Below are positions 35,983-44,131 of a DNA stretch of 64,000 bases, piece after piece; the first letter of the stretch is position 1; the number at the start of each line of letters is the position of its first letter. Both the position numbers and the translations under genes were made by a program. The notes beneath the pieces are model-generated. The model saw only the letters and a program-made list of their open reading frames with translations. It was not told the DNA's origin and made no database searches. Origin of the DNA: Flavobacteriales bacterium (GTDB lineage: Bacteria; Bacteroidota; Bacteroidia; UBA10329); NCBI GenBank assembly GCA_021741075.1, contig JAIOYO010000015.1, positions 1 to 64,000 on the forward strand. The letters run 5' to 3'.

Positions 35983-37780
35983 GATTCTCCACATTTACAA
36001 TAGCTGCAAGCGCCTCGTCATACACACTTCCCATTTGCTTATCGGCACCTGGCGCAAATCGGGCAAACTCTGTCTTGTCCAACACGCCAATAAAGGCAAT
36101 AACGGTTTCTTCAGGAACATTCTTAGTTGCAAGCACCGATTTAATCTTGTCTTTACTCAATGCGGAAACTGGAATCTGAAACTTATCGGCAGCATAATCT
36201 GAAAGCGCCTTAAATACTTCTTCGTAGAATAATGCGGTTTGATTGTCGTCCCACAACTTTTTGGCTTTTGTCAAACGTTTCTTGGCAAGACCAGTAGCTT
36301 TTTTACTCTTCAATCTTCCTAGGTCATTTCCTTGTGAGCGCTGATACTCTGCATAGCCAATAAGCAACACGAATAACAGAATTGGAACTCCAACTGCTCC
36401 GTAGAATGGGACTGAACGATAGAAGAAACTGCTACCGTTCTCTATGGGGTATTGGCCTTGTTTAATGTAGCGTATGTCGCTACCAATAAGTTGAATATCT
36501 TCCTTGTTAGTTATATTTAATGATGGAGAAGAAGGCTCGTCTGCATCGCCTTTCTCTACAATTAAATCAAATGCATCTTGCGTATCTGTTTTGAATGTAC
36601 CAGTTGATGGATTGAAATAACTAAAAGAGAACGGCCCTATTTTAAACTCTCCTGCGTACCGTGGAATGAGCACGTATTCGAAGGTTCTGCTTCCAGAAAC
36701 ACCATTTGCACCAACTTTAATGTTGTCTGATACTTTAGGGTCGTACACTTCGATGTCGGGCGGAAATTCTAAATCAGGGGCTTGTAACTGATAGAGATTT
36801 CCTTCTCCGCTTACGGTTACTTTCAAATTAACAGCTTCGTTAGATTTTGTTTCGGTCTTATCAAGTGAAGCAGTCATTTTCAAGTTTCCAGATAACCCGC
36901 TAAAGTCGCTTGGTTTACCTGAAGGGTAAGGTTTTACATTGATGGTGACCGAGTTGGATTTCACCGATCGCTGAAAATCTTCGTATCCTCCAAAGAACTG
37001 ATCAAATACAGAGCGGCTTCTGCCAGACGAACGCTCGCGAACAACAGCTACAAACTCCATGGGGTCAATGGTTACTTCTCCTGTTTTCTGTGGATAAACC
37101 ACATATTGCTTTACCAGACCGGTTTGATACTGCACGCCATCCACTACTTCGTTCTGCCACTGAAATTGCTGATTTGCGCTTGTTTCTTTACTCCAAAAAC
37201 CCTCAAAAGACGGGAGCTTCCATCCATCTAAATTGACCAACGAAACGCGATTGTATATTTTCAAATCAACTGTAATCTTTTCTCCTAAGTAGGCGCTTTT
37301 CTTGCTCACTTCTACCCTAGCAAACAAATCGTTGTTGCTAGATGAAGATTTAGCTTGCTGCTGCTGTTGTTGCCCTCCACTTGATTGCTGCGACTGTTGC
37401 TGCGGTTGTCCTTGTACAACATTGACTGTCAACGCATTTGACTCAATTACATTTCCATTGAGTTTAATCTTTGCCGGTGCAATAGTAAACTCTCCTGTTT
37501 TGGCTGCCCGAAGCACATACGAGTAAGAAATCGACTGCGACATGGTGCCATTAACGAACTGCATGGCGGTGCTTTGATTTGGTCCGCCTAGAACCTGGAA
37601 ATCGGTAATCTCCGGAGCCACGAAATTGGAGCCATTTCCGTTTAACTCCCAAGTCACTTGAAAGCGTTGTCCTACCTGAACTTGAGATGGAGCAGAAGCC
37701 GTTAGCTTTTGAGCAATGACAGTTTCCGAGAAAATCATTCCCAACAGACACACAAACAGATATGTAATCTTCAATTTCAA
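35975..37780 (-). CDS. batD: BatD: exported Ig-like membrane protein
   Basis: A 601-residue BatD starting at TTG (37778-37780), with an in-frame stop two codons upstream and no better start. After a signal peptide (ending VIAQ), several Ig-like beta domains follow. The typical segments VGQRFQVTWELNG, YSYVLRAAKTGEFTI and FEYVLIPRYAGEF are visible, plus a Gln/Ser-rich linker (about 124-148). One membrane segment (GAVGVPILLFVLLIGYA) lies near 465-485, followed by a cytoplasmic helical tail rich in Lys. It is expected to span the inner membrane with BatA/BatB. batC ends 134 bp upstream, with palindromic and AT-rich sequence between. Confidence 0.9.
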   Translation of the reverse strand: MKLKITYLFVCLLGMIFSETVIAQKLTASAPSQVQVGQRFQVTWELNGNGSNFVAPEITDFQVLGGPNQSTAMQFVNGTMSQSISYSYVLRAAKTGEFTIAPAKIKLNGNVIESNALTVNVVQGQPQQQSQQSSGGQQQQQQAKSSSSNNDLFARVEVSKKSAYLGEKITVDLKIYNRVSLVNLDGWKLPSFEGFWSKETSANQQFQWQNEVVDGVQYQTGLVKQYVVYPQKTGEVTIDPMEFVAVVRERSSGRSRSVFDQFFGGYEDFQRSVKSNSVTINVKPYPSGKPSDFSGLSGNLKMTASLDKTETKSNEAVNLKVTVSGEGNLYQLQAPDLEFPPDIEVYDPKVSDNIKVGANGVSGSRTFEYVLIPRYAGEFKIGPFSFSYFNPSTGTFKTDTQDAFDLIVEKGDADEPSSPSLNITNKEDIQLIGSDIRYIKQGQYPIENGSSFFYRSVPFYGAVGVPILLFVLLIGYAEYQRSQGNDLGRLKSKKATGLAKKRLTKAKKLWDDNQTALFYEEVFKALSDYAADKFQIPVSALSKDKIKSVLATKNVPEETVIAFIGVLDKTEFARFAPGADKQMGSVYDEALAAIVNVENHA

Positions 37781-37914
37781 TCTCTAATTCCTAATTATTC
37801 ATTCAATAATCCTCCGCCTTGTTCCTCGGCATCTCCTTTACAAGGAGGAATCGCTGTCTGATAGTTTTTTGGATATTCGTAATTACTCATTCTTAATTTA
37901 TAATTCCAAAAAGA

Positions 37915-38724
37915 CTACCAGTCCTTCTCAATATTCCCTTTAACCTCTTTCTTGATTTTCTGTTCTTCCAACCGATCCCGAATCTTCTTTTCGTCTTGGT
38001 CTAACGCATCGAGCGTACGTTCGGCATCCTCCTTAGAAATCTCTCCCTCTTTGGGCTGCTGCTGCTTTTGCTCGTCTTGCTTTTGCTGGTCTTGTTGCTG
38101 TTGATCCTGCTTCTGTTCTTGGTCTTTCTTTTCTTGATCTTTTTTCTCGTCCTGCTTTTGTTGATCCTGTTTCTGCTGGTCGTCTTTCTTGTCTTGATCT
38201 TTGTTCTGGTCTTGCTGCTGCAACATGCGTTTGGCGTAAGACAGGTTGTACTTCGTGTCGATATCTGTTGGATTGTTCCTCAGTGCTTGCTTGTAAGCAT
38301 CCACTCCTTCCTGATATTTCTTTGTTTTCATAAAAGAATTACCCAAGTTGTGATAGGCTGCAGCTTTCTGCTTCTTATCGTCTGTTAAGTTAGGCAACGA
38401 TTGAAACGCACTAGCAGCTTCTTCAAAACGCTCTTGTTTAAACAACGCATCGCCCAAATTGAAACCAGAAATGAAGGCATCTGCTCCTTGGCCTTGCCCT
38501 TCTCGATAGGTCATTTCAGCTTCACCAAACTTGCCGTCTTTGTAAAGCCCGTTTCCTTTTTTAATGAGGTCGTTAGGTTGCTGGGCAATGACTGAGGACG
38601 TAACGAGTAATGTCGAGATAAGCATCATTGCGAGCGAAACACGAGCGCGGCAATCTCTATCCGAGAGAGATTGATTTGTTACTCTCAATGATGGGATAAA
38701 TTCTATGAACTTCATAAACACCAT
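37915..38724 (-). CDS. batC: BatC: TPR protein with charged Gln/Lys tail
   Basis: From ATG at 38722-38724 (269 residues) the gene starts 3 bp after the batB stop. The hydrophobic export segment MMLISTLLVTSSVIAQ only begins about residue 33. Codons before it are encoded by a long palindromic repeat (38623-38693), so the real start may be an ATG at 38626-38628 or 38713-38715. The core is three TPRs (GLYKDGKFGEAEMTY, GDALFKQERFEEAASAFQ, GNSFMKTKKYQEGVDAYKQAL). A ~60-residue tract of Asp, Gln and Lys follows. It is the usual BatC, a scaffold of the Bat complex. Confidence 0.85.
   Translation of the reverse strand: MVFMKFIEFIPSLRVTNQSLSDRDCRARVSLAMMLISTLLVTSSVIAQQPNDLIKKGNGLYKDGKFGEAEMTYREGQGQGADAFISGFNLGDALFKQERFEEAASAFQSLPNLTDDKKQKAAAYHNLGNSFMKTKKYQEGVDAYKQALRNNPTDIDTKYNLSYAKRMLQQQDQNKDQDKKDDQQKQDQQKQDEKKDQEKKDQEQKQDQQQQDQQKQDEQKQQQPKEGEISKEDAERTLDALDQDEKKIRDRLEEQKIKKEVKGNIEKDW
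38623..38693. repeat. Long imperfect palindrome overlapping the batC 5' end
   Basis: Outer arms CATCATTG (38623-38630) and CAATGATG (38686-38693) are exact complements. Inner arms CAATCTCT (38651-38658) and AGAGATTG (38666-38673) are exact as well. The CATTGCGAG...GCAATCTCT...AGAGATTG...CAATG layout is a REP-doublet type and is shared with 41780-41843. Confidence 0.75.
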
Positions 38725-38727
38725 CAA

Positions 38728-39768
38728 CTACTTATTTTTCGCTTTAAACAGATTAAATCCGCCAAACACCTTCAATTTGCGCGAAGGTAACAGCACCTCA
38801 ACCAACAGCAAGAGCAACGCTACTGCTATGAAATACTGGAAACGATCTTCGTAACTCGTAAACATCTTGCTTTCAAACTCTTCGCGCTGCATTCCTTCCA
38901 ATTCATCCATTAGTGCATTTAACCCTGTTTTAGAGTTGTTTGCCCGCACATACGTTCCTTCACCTGCTGCTGCTACTTGCTGTAGCATGGTTTCATTTAA
39001 CTTAGTAACAACTGTGTTGCCTGTTCGGTCTTTTCTGTAGCCGAGCATTTGTCCACGAACATAGGTTGGAATAGGCGCTCCATCCACCGAACCTATTCCG
39101 ATGGTATGCACCTTAATTCCAAGTTCTGCTGCAGCTGCTGCTTGCTCGAGGGCATCGTCTTCATGATTCTCTCCATCGGTAATAACGATGATGGATTTGT
39201 TGGCTTTAGAATTGGCACTAAACGAACCCATAGCCAATTCAATAGCCTTTCCGATGGCAGTTCCTTGTGTTGGGACAATATCCGTATCAATTGAGCGAAG
39301 GAATAGTTTAGCAGCAGAATGATCTACCGTCATTGGTAGTTGAATGTAAGCTTCGCCCGCGAACACAACCACCCCGATTTTATCGTTCTTCAAACGGTCA
39401 ACCAAACGGGAAATGGCCTGTTTGGCACGTTCCAATCTATTTGGTGTCAAATCCTCGGCCAGCATACTGTTGGATACATCCAAACAAATCATGAGTTCGA
39501 AACCCTCGCGCTTTACCTCTTCGTACTTGGTTCCAATCTGTGGATTAGCCATTCCAATTAGAATAAAAGCGAGCCCGAGTGTGAAGAAGAACCGCTTCCA
39601 TCTAGGCAACGCATTAGAAAGTGTAGGCATCAGATTTAGAAGAATCTCGGCATCGCCCAACTGCTTCATCACTTTCTTTCTCCAACGAGCGTTGAACCAG
39701 AAAATGAGAAGCAGCACTGGAATTACCAGCAGCGCGTAGAGCCATATTTCACTTTCAAATCTGAACAC
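38728..39768 (-). CDS. batB: BatB: von Willebrand factor A membrane protein
   Basis: A 346-residue protein starting at GTG (39766-39768); the MFRFESEIWLYALLVIPVLLL start is typical. Membrane segments lie at about 10-25, 59-72 and near 310-325. The VWA domain has the MIDAS metal site D97-V-S99-N-S101, with a matching Thr in MTVDHS and a later Asp in VITDGENHEDD. BatB pairs with BatA to form inner-membrane VWA partners of MoxR-type ATPases. It lies 96 bp downstream of batA, in a gap with AATTATGAATTA-like AT-rich sequence, and 3 bp before batC. Confidence 0.92.
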   Translation of the reverse strand: MFRFESEIWLYALLVIPVLLLIFWFNARWRKKVMKQLGDAEILLNLMPTLSNALPRWKRFFFTLGLAFILIGMANPQIGTKYEEVKREGFELMICLDVSNSMLAEDLTPNRLERAKQAISRLVDRLKNDKIGVVVFAGEAYIQLPMTVDHSAAKLFLRSIDTDIVPTQGTAIGKAIELAMGSFSANSKANKSIIVITDGENHEDDALEQAAAAAELGIKVHTIGIGSVDGAPIPTYVRGQMLGYRKDRTGNTVVTKLNETMLQQVAAAGEGTYVRANNSKTGLNALMDELEGMQREEFESKMFTSYEDRFQYFIAVALLLLLVEVLLPSRKLKVFGGFNLFKAKNK

Positions 39769-39864
39769 CTTTTTACAATTATGAATTAAAAATTAGGACT
39801 TTGAATTGGATTGAACCTTCAAACTCACTCCTATTTTAATGATTAATGCTTCATTTTTAATTCG

Positions 39865-40863
39865 TTAAACAATTGATCTTAAAATGGTTTGTTTCAACAA
39901 TAATTCACAGGCTAAAAGCAACAATGCAGCAATAGCAAACGGTAAGAATTCCTCTTTCCGCTTTCGGTATTCCGTTACATCTATCTTAGATCGTTCCAGT
40001 TCATCAATCTCAGTATAGACTTCTTCCAATCTGGCGTTGTCGGTTGCGCGGAAATACTTTCCACCTGTTATGTCTGCAATGCCGGTCAGCAATTCCTCAT
40101 TGATTTTCACCTCAACATCTTGGTAAACGGTTCTGCCAAACGGGTCAGTAAATGGCATAGGGGCCATGCCGCGTGTTCCTACGCCAATGGTGTAAACCCG
40201 AACACCAAACTCCTTGGCAATTTCTGCAGCTGTCATTGGTGCAATGGAACCTGAATTGTTATCGCCATCCGTGAGCAGAATAACCACTTTACTGATGGCT
40301 TCGCTGTCTTTGAGTCGTTTTACGGAAGTTGCCAATCCCATTCCGATGGCGGTTCCATCTTCCAACATACCGCTTTTAACATCAGCAAACAGATTCAGAA
40401 TAACCGAGTGGTCGGTGGTAAGCGGACATTGGGTGAAACTCTCACCAGCAAAGACTACCAATCCTAACCTATCGTTCGGACGATTACCGATGAAGTTCTT
40501 CGCCACCTTTTTGGCTGCTTCCAAACGGTTTGGTTTAAAATCTTCTGCCTGCATGGAGCCCGAAATGTCAATCGCCATCACGATGTCAATTCCTTCTGTA
40601 GTTACATCTTGCCAGCTGCTAGACGACTGAGGACGTGCCAAAACCACAATTAAAAGCATAGCGGCCAACATTCTCAGAACGAAGGGCAAGTGGATGAGTT
40701 TTGACTTAATAGTGGCTTCTGCACCTTTAGACGAAGCCACGTTGGAATAACGGAACTCTACGCGGCTCTTGCGTTGCAAGAAAACGTAGTACGCCACCAT
40801 CGGAATGAGGATGAGCGCCAACCACAGCAGCTCTGGATTTTTGAATGTGATATCTGCCATCAT
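39865..40863 (-). CDS. batA: BatA: von Willebrand factor A membrane protein
   Basis: A 332-residue protein beginning MMADITFKNPELLWLALILIP. Membrane segments are near 12-28, 62-76 and at the C-terminus (about 305-322). The VWA MIDAS site is D99-I-S101-G-S103, with LTTDHS and LLTDGDNNSG further on. It is longer in MIDAS similarity to BatB than to other VWA proteins in the region. The ATG overlaps the stop of the BatD-like gene. The expected role is inner-membrane partner of MoxR. Confidence 0.92.
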   Translation of the reverse strand: MMADITFKNPELLWLALILIPMVAYYVFLQRKSRVEFRYSNVASSKGAEATIKSKLIHLPFVLRMLAAMLLIVVLARPQSSSSWQDVTTEGIDIVMAIDISGSMQAEDFKPNRLEAAKKVAKNFIGNRPNDRLGLVVFAGESFTQCPLTTDHSVILNLFADVKSGMLEDGTAIGMGLATSVKRLKDSEAISKVVILLTDGDNNSGSIAPMTAAEIAKEFGVRVYTIGVGTRGMAPMPFTDPFGRTVYQDVEVKINEELLTGIADITGGKYFRATDNARLEEVYTEIDELERSKIDVTEYRKRKEEFLPFAIAALLLLACELLLKQTILRSIV

Positions 40864-41810
40864 CCTTTCCCTTGCTCTACTTTCGGTTCGTCTAACGGCA
40901 TAACCAAGGTTGCGTTTACAAACGCACGGGCAATATCAAAACACTGCTCGTTCTCGTTGGAGATGGGCGTGTACTTGGCAAACTTGGCAAGATCGGCCAT
41001 TTGCAGCATCTGCTTCAGCGATTGTGTCTTGGTTTCATCCAGTCCTTTCAGTTTGAGCGCTGAAACCGTTTCCTGCGTGGTCATTTCCAATGCCAACACA
41101 TCAAACCGGAACTCAATGTATTCTCTTACAATGTCAGATAATTCGATATAAAACTGCTTGGTCTGGTTATTCTGCCATAGCTTTTTGTGGCGGAGTTCTT
41201 CCAATTCCTCCAATGCAATTTCGTGTGCTGGTCGCTTTGGTTTTAGTCTGGTCTTAGGTGCCTCGGGCACTTTTCGGTATTTCTTCCAGAGAAGAATACC
41301 CGCTACAATAAGGGCAATAACGAGTAATGCCAATAATCCCCATTTGATGAGCGATTGCCAGTTGAACGGAACATCATACGGCTCTTTTATGTCCTTGATG
41401 TCTGCTTCCATCTCTACAGGAATGTCGGACACGAAAATGAGTAGCGGCTCTGTAGCAAGTGTTTGCGCGCTATCGGCATTAAACATGAATGCGATAGGTG
41501 GTAGCGCAATAAAACCCGTGTCGAAACTGGTTAGTACCAATCGCTGATGAATGATGGTTTCGCCCGTTTCCTTTTTGATGGTGTCTGGAATGGACACCTT
41601 TACAATCTCCAATTGACCTGTTATGGTATCCTTAAAAGTAGGCCATGCCACAGGAATCATGTCGTTAAATTCGACCGTAAGGTCAAGGTTAACCTGGTCT
41701 CCGATAAGTATTTGCGTGCTATCTAACTCAGCTTTTACGGTAGCGTTTTGGGCCACTGCACTAGACAACAACAGCACCGTTATTGCGAGGAAGGAAGCAA
41801 TCCGTTTCAT
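40860..41810 (-). CDS. BatD-like membrane protein between DUF58 and batA
   Basis: From ATG at 41808-41810 the product is 316 residues with signal peptide MKRIASFLAITVLLLSSAVAQ. Upstream in-frame codons to 41885 are part of a palindromic repeat and were not used. A beta-rich exported domain follows (ATVKAELDSTQILIGDQVNLDL, TSFDTGFIALPPIAF), like the first Ig-like domain of BatD. A membrane segment (SLIKWGLLALLVIALIVAGILL) lies near 180-200, and a ~110-residue cytoplasmic helical tail is similar in kind to that of BatD. The gene stands where many Bacteroidota bat operons carry a small DUF4381-like or BatD-like gene. Its stop overlaps the batA ATG. Confidence 0.8.
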   Translation of the reverse strand: MKRIASFLAITVLLLSSAVAQNATVKAELDSTQILIGDQVNLDLTVEFNDMIPVAWPTFKDTITGQLEIVKVSIPDTIKKETGETIIHQRLVLTSFDTGFIALPPIAFMFNADSAQTLATEPLLIFVSDIPVEMEADIKDIKEPYDVPFNWQSLIKWGLLALLVIALIVAGILLWKKYRKVPEAPKTRLKPKRPAHEIALEELEELRHKKLWQNNQTKQFYIELSDIVREYIEFRFDVLALEMTTQETVSALKLKGLDETKTQSLKQMLQMADLAKFAKYTPISNENEQCFDIARAFVNATLVMPLDEPKVEQGKG

Positions 41811-41843
41811 AGCAAGAGATTGCAGCGCTGTGCTTGCAATGAC
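41780..41843. repeat. Palindromic repeat covering the start of the BatD-like gene
   Basis: ATTGCGAGG (41782-41790) and GCAATC (41797-41802) are followed by GATTGC (41818-41823) and GCTTGCAAT (41832-41840), making an inverted doublet whose loop contains the gene's ATG. It has the same layout as 38623-38693. Confidence 0.7.
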
Positions 41844-41881
41844 TCGCTTAAACCTCAAACCTCTATCCTCAAACCTTGTTC

Positions 41882-42754
41882 TCATTTCGCTCCTCTTCGT
41901 TTAAACAAGTTCATCAACGGTTTGATGTACGAACCATCCGTTCTTACTTCGGCCATATCTACACCCGATTTCAGCAATAGGTCTTTCAATTCAGCTTCAA
42001 ACCGTAAGTTATTGGCTTTTAGTTTGGTGCGAGTTTCTTTGTTCGATGTGTCTACCCACACCAATTCGCCTGTTTCGGCATCGGTAATAGGTAACAATCC
42101 CACATTTGGAATCTCTTGCTCCAATTGGTCATAGACCCGAATAGCCACCAAATCGTGCTTCTTATTTGCCAATTTGAGGGCATCAGAATAGCCTTTATCC
42201 ATAAAATCGGTAAGCAAAAAGGTGATGCTACGTTTCTTAACCAAATTGGTTAGGTAACGCAACGCCTCGCTCAAATTGGTGCCTTTGTGCTCAGGAGTGA
42301 AGTCAATGAGCTCACGAATGATGCGCAAAATGTGGCTCTTTCCCTTCTTAGGCGGAATGAATTTCTCTACTCTATCGCTAAAGAAAATGATGCCCACTTT
42401 GTCGTTATTCTGAATGGCAGAAAACGAAAGCACCGCACAAATCTCAGTCATTAGCTGACGCTTCAGCATCACCTTAGAACCAAAATCGCCCGAACCACTT
42501 ACGTCCACCACAAGCATAACGGTCAGTTCTCTCTCTTCTTCAAATACTTTAACATAAGGGTCTCCTGCTCTGGCGGTTACGTTCCAGTCAATGGTGCGCA
42601 CATCATCGCCCATTTGGTATTCCCTTACTTCCGAAAAAGCCATGCCACGCCCCTTAAAAGCAGAGTGATACTGACCAGAGAATACCTGATTGCTCAGACC
42701 TCTAGTCTTAATCTCAATCTTCCGCACTCGTTTTATCAGCTCTGACGTTTCCAT
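41882..42754 (-). CDS. DUF58 domain protein of the bat operon
   Basis: A 290-residue DUF58 protein, a VWA-related family found between moxR and batA in many bacteria. The DUF58 signature is FSGQYHSAFKGRGMAFSEVREYQMGDDVRTIDWNVTARAGDPYVK, around residues 25-70. A VWA-like segment MLVVDVSGSGDFG with D-x-S-x-S follows, then ITFLLTDFMDKGY. No membrane segment is obvious. It is expected to be a soluble adaptor that works with the MoxR ATPase upstream and the VWA membrane proteins downstream. Confidence 0.93.
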   Translation of the reverse strand: METSELIKRVRKIEIKTRGLSNQVFSGQYHSAFKGRGMAFSEVREYQMGDDVRTIDWNVTARAGDPYVKVFEEERELTVMLVVDVSGSGDFGSKVMLKRQLMTEICAVLSFSAIQNNDKVGIIFFSDRVEKFIPPKKGKSHILRIIRELIDFTPEHKGTNLSEALRYLTNLVKKRSITFLLTDFMDKGYSDALKLANKKHDLVAIRVYDQLEQEIPNVGLLPITDAETGELVWVDTSNKETRTKLKANNLRFEAELKDLLLKSGVDMAEVRTDGSYIKPLMNLFKRRGAK

Positions 42755-42770
42755 TAGCAGTCCCTCCTAA

Positions 42771-42787
42771 CCTCCCCGAGGGGGAGG
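42771..42787. repeat. CCTCCCC/GGGGAGG palindrome
   Basis: CCTCCCCGAGGGGGAGG lies between DUF58 and moxR. A second palindrome, GCCTCCCC-TCTTT-GGGGAGGC, is at 42876-42896 in the same gap, 9 bp past the moxR stop. Neither has a T run, so they are better read as dispersed G/C palindromes. Confidence 0.7.
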
Positions 42788-42905
42788 GATGGCATTTCAT
42801 AGCCACCGTTTAGTAATGAATAAATTTCTTGTTGCCTTGACATATTCTGACCGTCCTAAGTTAGTTTCAACTTTAGCCTCCCCTCTTTGGGGAGGCAGGA
42901 GAAGC

Positions 42906-43892
42906 TTACGGCACCTCTACGGTATTCAGAATATCGGCAATAATCTCCTCAGAAGTAATGTTTTCGGCTTCTGCTTCGTAGGTAAGTCCAATACGATGAC
43001 GAAGCACATCGTTGCAAACTGCTCGAACATCTTCTGGAATAACGTAGCCTCTGCGCTTTATAAAAGCGTACGACTTGGCAGCCTTTGCCAAGGCAATACT
43101 CGCACGTGGCGAACCTCCGAAGCTGATAAGGTCTTTCAGTTTGGCTAGACCGTTGTCTTGCGGATAGCGACTAGCAAATACAATATCAACGATGTATTTC
43201 TCAATCTTCTCGTCCATATATACCTGACGCACCACATCGCGAGCTTTGATGATGTCTTCTGGTTTCAGTACCGAATTGGCCTTCGGAAACTCGCCTGCCA
43301 TGTTGTGGCGGATAATTTGTGCCTCATCGGCCTTATTTGGATAGGAGATTACAACTTTGAGCATAAAACGGTCTACCTGTGCCTCTGGCAAAGGGTAGGT
43401 TCCCTCCTGCTCAATTGGGTTCATGGTTGCCATTACCAAAAACGGCTCTTCTAACTTGTAGGTAGTGTCGCCAATAGTAACCTGTTTCTCTTGCATGGCC
43501 TCTAGCAATGCACTTTGCACCTTGGCTGGTGCACGGTTAATCTCATCTGCAAGAATGAAATTAGAGAAGATGGGCCCTTTGCGCACATCAAAACCACCCG
43601 TTTTCTGATTGTAAATCTGTGTACCCACCACATCGGCAGGAAGCAGGTCGGGCGTAAACTGAATACGGCTAAAACCAGCATTAATGGTTGATGCCAACGT
43701 ATTGATGGCCAATGTTTTTGCCAATCCCGGAACGCCTTCTAAAAGGATATGTCCTTTTGATAACAGACCGATGAGGAGGCTTTCTACCATGTGCTTTTGT
43801 CCTACAATCACCTTATCCATTTCCATGGTGATGATATCGACAAAGGCACTCTCCTTTTCGATCATCTCGTTGATTTGCTTGATGTCTGTCAT
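42906..43892 (-). CDS. MoxR-family AAA+ ATPase
   Basis: A 328-residue ATPase from ATG at 43890-43892, first gene of the bat operon; an upstream in-frame start to 43943 would run through the promoter and was rejected. LLEGVPGLAKTLAI is the MoxR version of Walker A (VPGLAKT). Walker B is LADEINRAPAK, followed by sensor 1 in ATMNPIEQEGTYPLPEAQVDRF. The second half, FASRYPQDNGLAKLKDLISFGGSPRASIAL, has the MoxR lid GGSPRA. It is expected to act as a chaperone on the VWA proteins. Confidence 0.95.
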   Translation of the reverse strand: MTDIKQINEMIEKESAFVDIITMEMDKVIVGQKHMVESLLIGLLSKGHILLEGVPGLAKTLAINTLASTINAGFSRIQFTPDLLPADVVGTQIYNQKTGGFDVRKGPIFSNFILADEINRAPAKVQSALLEAMQEKQVTIGDTTYKLEEPFLVMATMNPIEQEGTYPLPEAQVDRFMLKVVISYPNKADEAQIIRHNMAGEFPKANSVLKPEDIIKARDVVRQVYMDEKIEKYIVDIVFASRYPQDNGLAKLKDLISFGGSPRASIALAKAAKSYAFIKRRGYVIPEDVRAVCNDVLRHRIGLTYEAEAENITSEEIIADILNTVEVP

Positions 43893-43914
43893 GTTTAATT
43901 TTCGTTTGGTTGCG

Positions 43915-43944
43915 CAAAAATATAGATCGCTTACACCTACCAAA
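43915..43944 (-). promoter_or_regulatory. Promoter of the moxR-bat operon
   Basis: On the minus strand TTTG (43941-43944) is followed after 18 bp by TATTTTTG (43915-43922). This matches the TTTG-N17-23-TAnnTTTG arrangement known in Bacteroidota, and is the best match found in the window. The ATG is 22 bp further. Confidence 0.65.
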
Positions 43945-44131
43945 CAGCGAAAACCGTTAAGTGGTGTTAACGGGTTCTTAAAAAGTGTTAATCTCGAACG
44001 AAGGAACCGTGCAATGCATAAGTACTTGGAATGCGTTTGTTGAAAATGACGTTAACACTACTTTAACAAGTTGCCTCTTGCAATTCTGTTGAATTGTGCG
44101 GACTTTCGGAATCCCTTAAAACCCCAAATTC

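Noticed and set aside
38068..38388. Leu-rich plus-strand frame resembling a membrane protein
   Set aside because: It is the antisense of the Gln/Asp/Lys-rich tail of BatC, which turns into Leu/Val codons on the other strand.
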